Shown piece after piece: positions 1 to 5,989 of a stretch of 19,302 nt of DNA. Under the pieces are notes generated by a model. It was not told the origin of the DNA and did not search any database. It saw only the letters and a list, made by a program, of their open reading frames with translations. The stretch comes from an uncultured bacterium (GTDB lineage: Bacteria; Bacillota; Clostridia; Lachnospirales; Lachnospiraceae): NCBI GenBank assembly GCA_937893485.1, contig CALBJL010000050.1:1-19302 (forward strand). The letters are read 5' to 3'. A program made the translations under genes and the position numbers. Positions within the stretch are counted from its first letter, which is position 1; each line of letters opens with the position of its first letter.

Positions 1-162
1 TACCGCAAAATATTCTTTATACCCCTTATTCCAGGAAAAAGCGTCCCTGACCGCCTGTGCATTTGCACGGATGCCCTTCTCATCATACAGATGGAACGGT
101 GTCGGATACTCCTTTACGATTGCATCCAACTGTTCTTTTGTTACAAATGGTTCTTTTTTCAT
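1..162 (-). CDS. lysA: Diaminopimelate decarboxylase, N-terminal fragment cut by the window edge
   Basis: The first 54 codons are present and the frame is open to base 1. The protein starts MKKEPFVTKEQL and continues with TPFHLYDEKGIRANA, then a run ending FSWNKGYKEYFAV. This is the N-terminus typical of PLP-dependent LysA, which makes L-lysine by decarboxylating meso-diaminopimelate; the PLP lysine normally sits just after the YFAVKA motif, so it lies outside the window. The ATG at 162-160 is preceded by an AAAGAGG ribosome site 5-6 bases upstream, which fixes the start. It follows the amidase gene by 56 bases on the same strand, with no convincing terminator between them, so read-through from mgtE-amidase is possible. 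The assignment rests on recognising the N-terminal motif only. Confidence 0.85.
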   Translation of the reverse strand, partial: MKKEPFVTKEQLDAIVKEYPTPFHLYDEKGIRANAQAVRDAFSWNKGYKEYFAV

Positions 163-218
163 GTGTTTGTCCTCTTTTCCGGTTAAAATTCTGTGTCTTT
201 TCTATAATTATCAAACAC

Positions 219-1223
219 CTATTTTGAAAAATAGGCATCGATTCCGTCTGCCATTCCCTGCACCATCTTCTTCTGTCCGCCTGCCGATGACAGATAGCGG
301 TCCTCCGTGCTGTTTGTCATAAAGCCAAGCTCGAGCAGTGTCGTCGGTACGGTACTCCAGTTTGTTCCGGTCAGGTCATCGCGGTACGAAATCCCACGGC
401 TGCGCAGACCCGTAGCGGCACAATACGATGTGAGCACACACTCCGAGAGCTGTTTGCTCTTGTTATACAGCCTGCTGATATAGCGGTTAGCCGCAGACGG
501 ACAAAGCGCCGTCGCTCCCCGCGCGGAGGAAACTCCTCCGTCCGCATGTATCCGGACACAGATGTCCGCACCGCTCTCATTGATCAGCAGCGCCCGCTGT
601 TTATTTGAAATATTGACCTCATTTTTTGTCCGTGTCATAACGACCTGATAGCCACGGTTCCACAGCTCTTTTTTCAGTTTTTTTGCCACTTCAAGCGTCA
701 GTTCATATTCCGGTCTGCCGGTCGCCGTTCCCCGCGTTCCGCCAGCCACCTTTGCCTTGTAGGTCGTCGATCCCGGTCCGTTTGGTTCGGTACTGCTGTC
801 GCCGCGCGACTGATGCCCCGGATCAAGCCCGACGATCTTTTTGCCTGACACCTGCAGCCGCACGGATATTTTTTTCTCTCCGACTGACGCATAGATACGG
901 GTTTTTCCGTAGCGTTTTGCACGCACCAGCCCGTTTTTATTTACGGATGCGATTTTTTTATTGCCAGCCGACCATGTCACTGTCCCAGACGCATTCGTCT
1001 TAAACTGATAGGTTTTTCCGGCTGTCAGCTTTTTAACAGACCGCGTAAATGCCAGCTTGTCCACCTGCTCATTTTGTCCGGTTTCCGCCTCCACCTGTGC
1101 TGCGGATACAACACGCGGCACCGCAAAAAGTATCATGAGAAACAGCAGGAGCACACCTGCCTGCTTTGCCGCCCTTTTTTGCAGCATTTTTTGTATCATA
1201 TTTTGTACCATTTTCTGTATCAT
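219..1223 (-). CDS. Secreted N-acetylmuramoyl-L-alanine amidase (Amidase_3) with BIG2-like domain
   Basis: Zinc amidase cutting the MurNAc-L-Ala bond of peptidoglycan outside the membrane. Counting from the chosen ATG (334 aa): a long, basic N-region and hydrophobic stretch (about 22-40) ending VVSA/AQ form a signal peptide; about 55-125 is a bacterial Ig-like (BIG2) domain with TWSAGNKKIASVNKNG; about 129-334 is the catalytic domain. Zinc ligands are visible as H137 (LDPGH), E172 (PEYELTLEVA) and H226 (RIHAD), and the catalytic E298 lies in LLELGFMTN. The frame remains open upstream to 1292, and an ATG at 1253 overlaps the mgtE stop as ATGA. I chose 1223 because only this start has an AAAGAGG ribosome site, about 11 bases upstream, but 1253 cannot be excluded. 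The N-terminus is built of four M[IVL]Q[KN] repeats, so the exact start is ambiguous. It probably shares a transcript with mgtE. Confidence 0.88.
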   Translation of the reverse strand: MIQKMVQNMIQKMLQKRAAKQAGVLLLFLMILFAVPRVVSAAQVEAETGQNEQVDKLAFTRSVKKLTAGKTYQFKTNASGTVTWSAGNKKIASVNKNGLVRAKRYGKTRIYASVGEKKISVRLQVSGKKIVGLDPGHQSRGDSSTEPNGPGSTTYKAKVAGGTRGTATGRPEYELTLEVAKKLKKELWNRGYQVVMTRTKNEVNISNKQRALLINESGADICVRIHADGGVSSARGATALCPSAANRYISRLYNKSKQLSECVLTSYCAATGLRSRGISYRDDLTGTNWSTVPTTLLELGFMTNSTEDRYLSSAGGQKKMVQGMADGIDAYFSK

Positions 1224-1249
1224 GGTTCTGCTATCCTCTTTCCATCCTC

Positions 1250-2662
1250 TCATACAATGACGATCTTCAATACATTGAGCAATAAAATCCACGCCAGACC
1301 GTAATAGGTCACAACCGCCACGAGATCGTTGACCGTGGAGATCAGCGGTCCGGATGCAACTGCGGGATCTACCTTGATCTTATTGAAAAACAGCGGAATC
1401 ACCGTACCTGTCATACTCGAAATCGTCATCGCTACGAGCAGGGCGAGTCCGATACAGCCCGAAATCGGGAATGCGGTCAGTGCCGGCTGTCCCTTCGCAA
1501 GCATCAGATAACCGCCGATAAATAGAAATGCGATACTGCCCAGAAGCAGTCCGTTTGCCATGCCGACACGCATTTCCTTCCAGACCAGATACAGCTTTTG
1601 TTTTCCTTCCAAATTTTCATCCATCAGCACGCGCAGCGTCACCGCCAACGACTGTGTACCTACATTACCGGACATGCCAAGCGTCAGCGACTGGAACGTG
1701 ACGATGAGCGTCAGCTCCGCCATGACATGCTCAAACAAGCCTGTGATCGTCGATACACCAAGCCCCATGACAAATAAAATAATCAGCCACGGCACACGCT
1801 TTTTCATCGACTGCAGGAGTGATTCGTTCAGATCTTCCTCCGCAGTCAGACCAGCGAACATCGCGTAGTCCTCTCCCATCTCCTCATCGACCATCTCGAT
1901 GATATCATGGGCAGTCACAACGCCGATGACGCGGTTATCATTATCCAGAACAGGGATCGTATCCTCCGAATAATCCTTCAATTCATCAATACAATCGCCG
2001 ATATCTTCCTTTGCATATACATACGGGAACGAGGTCGCGATCAGATCCTCCAACTCATCATGCTCGCGGGCAATGATCAGGTCATTCAGACTCATCGCTC
2101 CATAAAATGTACCATCACGGTTTACGACGTACATCGTCGAAATATTATCATGATCCGCTGCCTGCTCCACAAGCGACTTCATCGCCTCCCTGATCGTCAG
2201 GTCACGGCTGATCAGAATATAATTGGTAGACATATAGCTACCGATCTGATCCTCATCATAGGACGCGATACGCTCGACATCCTTCTTTGTCTCGATATCA
2301 AGCAGCGCCTCTACCTGCAGGCGCTCGTCTGCATCCAGCTCATCCAGAATGTCACTGATCTCATCCGCATCCATGGATGCCATGATCTCAGCCAGCTTTT
2401 CGGGGCTGATCTCCTGCATATAGCCTTTGATCTCGTCCTCTTCCACATAAGAAAAGACTTCCGAAATGCGCTCCGCACTCAGCAGCATAAACAGACGCTT
2501 GCGCGCGTCCTTGTCCAGATGCTGCAGAAGGGATGCGATATCATTCTCGTGATAATCATCCAGTTGTTCACGCAATTCCGAAGGCTTGGCATCCGAGTTT
2601 AAAATCCCTAACAGCTCCGCCTCATAATCCGGGCGCTCGGGTATGAATAATTCTTCTTCCAC
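1250..2662 (-). CDS. mgtE: Magnesium transporter MgtE
   Basis: Homodimeric Mg2+ channel/transporter of the inner membrane, 470 aa, a normal family length. Residues about 1-135 form the acidic superhelical N domain, about 137-255 are two CBS domains (YGAMSLNDLI and IGVVTAHDIIEMVDEE), and about 285-470 carry five membrane helices. The pore motif KVDPAVASGP is intact, with its aspartate at about residue 432, the position that binds Mg2+ in characterised MgtE. The start is GTG (2662-2660), chosen because AAAGGAG sits six bases upstream. The gene is preceded by a 200-base leader containing a promoter, a small ORF and a terminator (see separate entries), so transcription attenuation is likely. Known MgtE gating by intracellular Mg2+ through the N and CBS domains would act in addition. 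The stop is followed directly by the amidase gene. Confidence 0.97.
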   Translation of the reverse strand: MEEELFIPERPDYEAELLGILNSDAKPSELREQLDDYHENDIASLLQHLDKDARKRLFMLLSAERISEVFSYVEEDEIKGYMQEISPEKLAEIMASMDADEISDILDELDADERLQVEALLDIETKKDVERIASYDEDQIGSYMSTNYILISRDLTIREAMKSLVEQAADHDNISTMYVVNRDGTFYGAMSLNDLIIAREHDELEDLIATSFPYVYAKEDIGDCIDELKDYSEDTIPVLDNDNRVIGVVTAHDIIEMVDEEMGEDYAMFAGLTAEEDLNESLLQSMKKRVPWLIILFVMGLGVSTITGLFEHVMAELTLIVTFQSLTLGMSGNVGTQSLAVTLRVLMDENLEGKQKLYLVWKEMRVGMANGLLLGSIAFLFIGGYLMLAKGQPALTAFPISGCIGLALLVAMTISSMTGTVIPLFFNKIKVDPAVASGPLISTVNDLVAVVTYYGLAWILLLNVLKIVIV

Positions 2663-2706
2663 GATTTTCTCCTTTCTTCCAATAGTAGTATCCGAAAAAA
2701 GGGCAT

Positions 2707-2760
2707 AAAAAAACCATCGTTTTCCTTCAAATGCTTTCTTTCAAATGAAACGAACGATGG
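2707..2760 (-). terminator. Intrinsic terminator inside the mgtE leader (attenuator)
   Basis: On the minus strand CCATCGTT (2760-2753) pairs with AACGATGG (2721-2714), followed at once by seven T (2713-2707). The loop is long (31 bases) but can hold a small inner hairpin (TTTC-ATTT-GAAA). The U-run is 45 bases before the mgtE GTG. Because it lies between the promoter and mgtE and has a competing upstream pairing, it is best read as a regulated terminator, not as the end of an operon. Confidence 0.75.
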
Positions 2761-2812
2761 ACATCATGCTGTGAAATCAATGATCGCATACGGCATCTGA
2801 TGCCTATCGTTC
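2752..2812 (-). promoter_or_regulatory. Putative antiterminator pairing in the mgtE leader
   Basis: Segment GAACGATAGGCATC (2812-2799, inside codons 12-17 of the leader ORF) is complementary at 12 of 14 positions to GATGTCCATCGTTC (2765-2752). The latter contains the whole 5' arm of the terminator. Both structures cannot form together. A smaller hairpin, GGCAT-CAG-ATGCC (2804-2792), overlaps segment 1 and could act as a pause or competitor. Seen directly in sequence; regulatory function is inferred. Confidence 0.65.
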
Positions 2813-2847
2813 CTCTGTTTATGCCCATGACTATCAGAACCGTCCAT
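2764..2847 (-). CDS. Putative 27-aa leader peptide of mgtE
   Basis: A small ORF (28 codons with stop) inside the mgtE leader, starting MDGSDSHGHK and ending AIIDFTA before TGA. The ATG at 2847-2845 has a strong AGAGAGG ribosome site seven bases upstream and begins about 28 bases after the predicted transcription start. The peptide is polar: Asp at 2, 5, 14 and 24, four His (7, 9, 16 and one in HGH), several Arg/Lys and one Pro. It has no membrane segment. Its stop codon overlaps the first bases of the RNA segment that forms the 5' arm of the following terminator, and codons 12-17 carry the competing antiterminator strand. Salmonella mgtL is a precedent for a leader ORF that senses Mg2+ through ribosome behaviour, but I see no sequence similarity to it. 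I do not recognise this peptide. It could alternatively be a small protein with its own function. Confidence 0.6.
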   Translation of the reverse strand: MDGSDSHGHKQRNDRHQMPYAIIDFTA

Positions 2848-2880
2848 GTGATCACCTCTCTCATCGTGTATTCATTTTGT

Positions 2881-2909
2881 ATCGTATCATTGTCCAAAAA
2901 AATTGTCAA
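2881..2909 (-). promoter_or_regulatory. Sigma-A-type promoter of the mgtE leader
   Basis: Minus strand: TTGACA (2909-2904), 17-base spacer, TACGAT (2886-2881) with an extended TG-A just before the -10. The predicted start is near 2875, giving a short 5' end before the leader ORF. The -35 is perfect and the spacing ideal. It lies just downstream of the terminator closing the EAL gene, so mgtE is transcribed independently. Confidence 0.8.
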
Positions 2910-2916
2910 GAATGTT

Positions 2917-2946
2917 AAAAAAAAGAGTCGTTACCGACTCTTTTTT
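2917..2946 (-). terminator. Intrinsic terminator after the EAL-domain gene
   Basis: Minus strand: A6-GAGTCG, GTAA loop, CGACTC followed by eight T. The perfect 12-bp stem including the A/T ends is flanked by U-runs on both strands, so it could work in both directions. It begins two bases after the TGA of the EAL-domain gene. Confidence 0.9.
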
Positions 2947-2948
2947 AC

Positions 2949-4823
2949 TCACGCGTTTTTCACCTCTACACTCTCTTTTGGCGGGTTTTTGATAAAATCA
3001 GCCAACTGCTCGATCGGTATCGGTTTTGAATACCGATAGCCCTGCAGATACTGTGCCTGCATGCCGATACAGCGCTCCTGATCGGGTGCGGTCTCAATGC
3101 CCTCATACAGAAGCTGATATCCGATTGAATGGAACATGTTGGACATACCCTCCACCAGATATTTTGAACGCTCACTGTAACCCGAAGAGTCAACCAGTGA
3201 CTTGTCAAACTTGACCACATCGATCGGCAGGTTCGTAATATGCTCCAGATTGGAATAACCGGTGCCGAAATCATCGAGATAGATCTTGATACCGATATTC
3301 CTGAACTCCTGTAAAATCACCCGTATATCATCCAGATGCTCTGCATCCAGACTCTCTGTGATCTCAAACGCGATTCTCGATCTGTCAAACTGATAGCCCG
3401 ACAGAATGCGCATAATATCATCATAAAATCCGGATTTTGTGATCTCATACATCGAGAAATTCACCGAGATCCGATCCGGCTGTTCATGCACGGACAGATA
3501 ACGGCATACCTTATTCAGTATGATCATCGTCAGCGCATGGATATGACCGGTCTGCTCCGCAACCGGAATAAACATATCCGGATAGATCAGACCAAGCTCC
3601 GGCAATTCCAGACGCATCAGTGATTCGGCTGTTGTAAATGCCTGTCTTCGCACATCATAGATCGGCTGACAGTACACTAACACCCGCTCATCCTCCAGAT
3701 CCATCTGCTCCGCAATATCTGACAACTGATTTTTGACAATCAGATATTTTTTAAAGTCTGCGATCTCCTGATCGCCGACCCGTAAATAACTCTCCTCATG
3801 CTTTCCCCGGAGATATCTGCACAACTCGATATAGTCGCGCAGGCTGTGGCAGGCATCATTGGATGGGATCGCCAGCACGCGGTGTCCCAACTGATAACGC
3901 GTATGTAACTCCTCAAACAGCCCCGCCAGCATGTCCATACATTCGCCGGAACGGTAAAGCAGGATAAACGTTTCATCATCATAGCGAAACAGATAATCGG
4001 TATAATCGGTCTTTTCCGCAAAGCTCTTGAAATCCTCCAAAATACACTGCTCCGTTTCAATGCTCGTAAAGTGATTGATCCGGACATACACAAAATAAAA
4101 CGAATTGTGCCGTCTGATCAGTTCCTCTGCCCTGCCTCTGAGTGCCTCACGGTCAAGTGCCCCGTAGGTAGAATTGTAGCTGTTGCTGTGAAACAAAAAT
4201 ACGATGATCAGTATCGGTATAAAATAGGTAAGCGTCGTATAGGTATCCGTATGGCACAGGTACTGCAGCACAGTGATTCCCAGACATAATCCAAACGCAA
4301 CGGATACCGCCCGATAGATCCGGCTGATAATGATCCGGTTTTTCCGTATGATCGTCACTGCCAGAACCGGCATCGCCATGACATACCAGAGCAGATACAG
4401 GCTGGTTATGCTGCCGTTATGAATCATATTGCCTTCAATATAAAAGCCTATCCGCGTCTTGATCGACGTAAGCTCTAAAGCATAAAACAGCAGCACTGCC
4501 ACACCGAGCATTACATATGCTTTCCTGTTTTTATAACCGACAAGGTTAAATACATAAAAAATGAAGAGTAACAATTCTGTGATCAGACTGATCTGCTGCG
4601 CATTGTGTATCAGATACACCCATAAATCATTGACAAGACCCACTCTCGGCAACAGGTACTCATAGAAAAAGATGCTGAGTATACATGCATAGATCAGATT
4701 GTACAATGCTAGCTTGACATAAAGCAGTCTGCGATTTCTCGGAACATATACCATGTTGATCATAAACAACACCATGACGCTGAGCACAGCGACCGTCAGA
4801 TCACAAACATAACTATAGCTCAT
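2949..4823 (-). CDS. Membrane EAL-domain protein with degenerate GGDEF (putative c-di-GMP phosphodiesterase)
   Basis: 624 aa. Residues about 8-212 contain six or seven hydrophobic helices, a membrane sensor region I do not recognise. About 235-350 resembles a GGDEF fold, but the signature is replaced by RYDDETF (280-286), so cyclase activity is unlikely. About 375-610 is an EAL domain. The EAL motif reads ESL, yet the metal and catalytic positions appear intact: E400, N455 (VNFS), E490 (ITES), D517-D518 (LDDFGTG), K538 (VVKFDKS), E574 (YEGIET) and Q594 (LQGY). This supports hydrolysis of c-di-GMP to pGpG, controlled by the membrane part. The ATG follows GAGGAG by eight bases. It begins 23 bases after the DUF6612-like gene and so probably shares its promoter. 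A degenerate GGDEF often acts as a GTP-sensing or dimerising module; that is family knowledge, untested here. Confidence 0.9.
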   Translation of the reverse strand: MSYSYVCDLTVAVLSVMVLFMINMVYVPRNRRLLYVKLALYNLIYACILSIFFYEYLLPRVGLVNDLWVYLIHNAQQISLITELLLFIFYVFNLVGYKNRKAYVMLGVAVLLFYALELTSIKTRIGFYIEGNMIHNGSITSLYLLWYVMAMPVLAVTIIRKNRIIISRIYRAVSVAFGLCLGITVLQYLCHTDTYTTLTYFIPILIIVFLFHSNSYNSTYGALDREALRGRAEELIRRHNSFYFVYVRINHFTSIETEQCILEDFKSFAEKTDYTDYLFRYDDETFILLYRSGECMDMLAGLFEELHTRYQLGHRVLAIPSNDACHSLRDYIELCRYLRGKHEESYLRVGDQEIADFKKYLIVKNQLSDIAEQMDLEDERVLVYCQPIYDVRRQAFTTAESLMRLELPELGLIYPDMFIPVAEQTGHIHALTMIILNKVCRYLSVHEQPDRISVNFSMYEITKSGFYDDIMRILSGYQFDRSRIAFEITESLDAEHLDDIRVILQEFRNIGIKIYLDDFGTGYSNLEHITNLPIDVVKFDKSLVDSSGYSERSKYLVEGMSNMFHSIGYQLLYEGIETAPDQERCIGMQAQYLQGYRYSKPIPIEQLADFIKNPPKESVEVKNA

Positions 4824-4846
4824 TTGTTACTCCTCAGAATAAATTC

Positions 4847-5659
4847 CTATTTACATGCTTTCGGGAACGTAAAGTTCTTTGCATGATTGAACTTTGTATA
4901 AGTTGCAGTAGAGGTTGCCTCTGAGTAGTCCACACTCATATCGTCCATACCTAATGACTGATATAAAACTGTCATATAGCTGTTTAAGAACTCTGTCATA
5001 TCAGTAGATACCTTTACCGGCAGATAGGTTTTCTTATCTACCCAGATCGTCACTTTCACAGATGCCAGTGTGGAGTAGTCGATTGCATCCTCTCCGTCCT
5101 CCGCGCTGCCCAGACCTGCTGCTGCGAGTACCTCTCCGAGATCAGAACCTTTGATCTCAGCAGAGATCTGAACCGTTTTGATCTTATTTACTTTCACATT
5201 CTTTTTCACGATCTTTGCATTGGAATAGCTCTTGATATCCAAACCACTCATATCATCTACCATACCGGTCATGTTCATCTTCTCATATTTAGAGCCGTCT
5301 GTAGAAGTATACGCATAGATCTTACCCTTTGCATTCTGCTTTACATAAACTGTCGTCTTTGACTTGCTGTTAAGTCCTGCTCCGGAAATCGTCGTTGTTG
5401 TCACAGACTTTGACTTGATCGGATTTGTAAATACAGTCTGCTTGGAAACTGCTTTTGTGTCTACTGCCTGACCTTCCATCGTTGCCTTCTGTACAACATT
5501 GGTTGTCATCTCATAGGATGCTGCCTTGTTTGCCGCCTTTGTCATCTTGTTCAGATACTGATTGGCATTCAGTGTTGCTGCGCTTGCAGGTGCAAATGTT
5601 GCGATCACCATAGCCGCCGTCAGAAATGCTGCCATTACGCGCTTTTTCATGTTCTTCAT
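4847..5659 (-). CDS. Secreted DUF6612-like protein
   Basis: 270 aa with a clear signal peptide: MKNMKKR, hydrophobic core to about residue 24, cleavage probably after ASA (FAPASA/AT). There is no lipobox cysteine, so the product should be released or wall-associated. The mature part is Thr/Ser/Lys-rich with alternating beta-strand patterns, such as TVYVKQNAKGKIYAYTSTDG and VKVTIWVDKKTYLPVKVS. This is the layout of the DUF6612/LppX-like beta-fold that may hold a lipophilic ligand. I assign the family from pattern memory, and the function is unknown. AAGGAGG lies eight bases before the ATG at 5659; a second ATG three codons later has no better site. It has its own extended -10 promoter and a large hairpin upstream. 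Confidence 0.75.
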   Translation of the reverse strand: MKNMKKRVMAAFLTAAMVIATFAPASAATLNANQYLNKMTKAANKAASYEMTTNVVQKATMEGQAVDTKAVSKQTVFTNPIKSKSVTTTTISGAGLNSKSKTTVYVKQNAKGKIYAYTSTDGSKYEKMNMTGMVDDMSGLDIKSYSNAKIVKKNVKVNKIKTVQISAEIKGSDLGEVLAAAGLGSAEDGEDAIDYSTLASVKVTIWVDKKTYLPVKVSTDMTEFLNSYMTVLYQSLGMDDMSVDYSEATSTATYTKFNHAKNFTFPKACK

Positions 5660-5704
5660 AAAAATATCCTCCTTATTTGTGCCTGTTGGCTTTGTTATTT
5701 ATTT

Positions 5705-5733
5705 ATCATATCATTTTAGGAAAATAATTACAA
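5705..5733 (-). promoter_or_regulatory. Promoter of the DUF6612-like/EAL operon
   Basis: Minus strand: TTGTAA (5733-5728), 17-base spacer, TATGAT (5710-5705) preceded by TGA, giving an extended -10. It lies 46 bases upstream of the start codon and directly downstream of the 19-bp hairpin. Confidence 0.65.
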
Positions 5734-5744
5734 TCAAATTAACA

Positions 5745-5788
5745 TTTTGTATGCTTGGAAATTCGAAAAAATTTCCAAGCATACAAAA
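5745..5788. repeat. Perfect 19-bp inverted repeat with 6-base loop
   Basis: Arms TTTTGTATGCTTGGAAATT (5745-5763) and its exact complement (5770-5788) enclose CGAAAA. It sits between the tRNA-Thr terminator and the promoter of the DUF6612-like gene, its distal end overlapping the U-run of that terminator. Neither strand shows a U-run after the stem, so it is not a standard terminator. It could be a regulator-binding site, a processing hairpin, or a relic of a small mobile repeat. Confidence 0.8.
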
Positions 5789-5814
5789 ATAATCAGAGCA
5801 TACACTCTGATTAT
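5785..5814 (-). terminator. Intrinsic terminator of tRNA-Thr
   Basis: Minus strand: ATAATCAGAG, loop TGTATG, CTCTGATTAT, then TTTTTG. The 10-bp stem begins 20 bases after the tRNA 3' end. Confidence 0.85.
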
Positions 5815-5833
5815 CTTTGCTGTTCCTTATGAA

Positions 5834-5906
5834 AGCTGCCGACGGGAATCGGACCCGTGACCTCCGCACTACCAATGCGACGCTCTACCGCCTGAGCCAC
5901 GGCAGC
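5834..5906 (-). tRNA. tRNA-Thr (anticodon GGT)
   Basis: A complete cloverleaf can be drawn: acceptor GCTGCCG/CGGCAGC (7 bp), D stem GCTC/GAGC with loop AGGCGGTA, anticodon stem TCGCA/TGCGG with loop TTGGTAG (anticodon GGT, reading ACC and ACU), variable AGGTC, and T stem ACGGG/CCCGT. The discriminator is T and CCA is not encoded, so it must be added by CCA transferase. The T loop is TCCGATT, with C in place of the almost universal U55. It has its own consensus promoter and terminator and is transcribed singly. Confidence 0.95.
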
Positions 5907-5930
5907 CTGTTGAAGCACTCAACGAATAAT

Positions 5931-5959
5931 AATATACTATAACAGCGAATGCTTGTCAA
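5931..5959 (-). promoter_or_regulatory. Promoter of tRNA-Thr
   Basis: Minus strand: TTGACA (5959-5954), 17-base spacer, TATATT (5936-5931). A near-perfect sigma-A promoter 25 bases upstream of the mature tRNA 5' end. It begins about 30 bases beyond the stop codon of the lytic transglycosylase gene. Confidence 0.85.
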
Positions 5960-5989
5960 CCAAAATTTTGAATATTTTTATACATAATT

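Noticed and set aside
217..234. Hairpin CCTATTTT/AAAATAGG at the end of the amidase gene
   Set aside because: A/T-rich, overlaps the stop codon and is not followed by a U-run; not called as terminator.
1907..2602. Plus-strand open frame of 231 codons opposite mgtE
   Set aside because: A shadow of the mgtE reading frame; composition is Ile/Arg/Gln-heavy with no recognisable family.
2727..2909. 60-codon minus-strand frame in the mgtE leader
   Set aside because: It starts upstream of the predicted transcription start and has no ribosome site; the shorter ORF at 2847-2764, in another frame, has an ideal one.
2663..2948. M-box or other Mg2+ riboswitch before mgtE
   Set aside because: The conserved M-box core (GGTGAGGCTCC type) is not visible, and the leader is too short before the terminator; not formally excluded without a covariance search.
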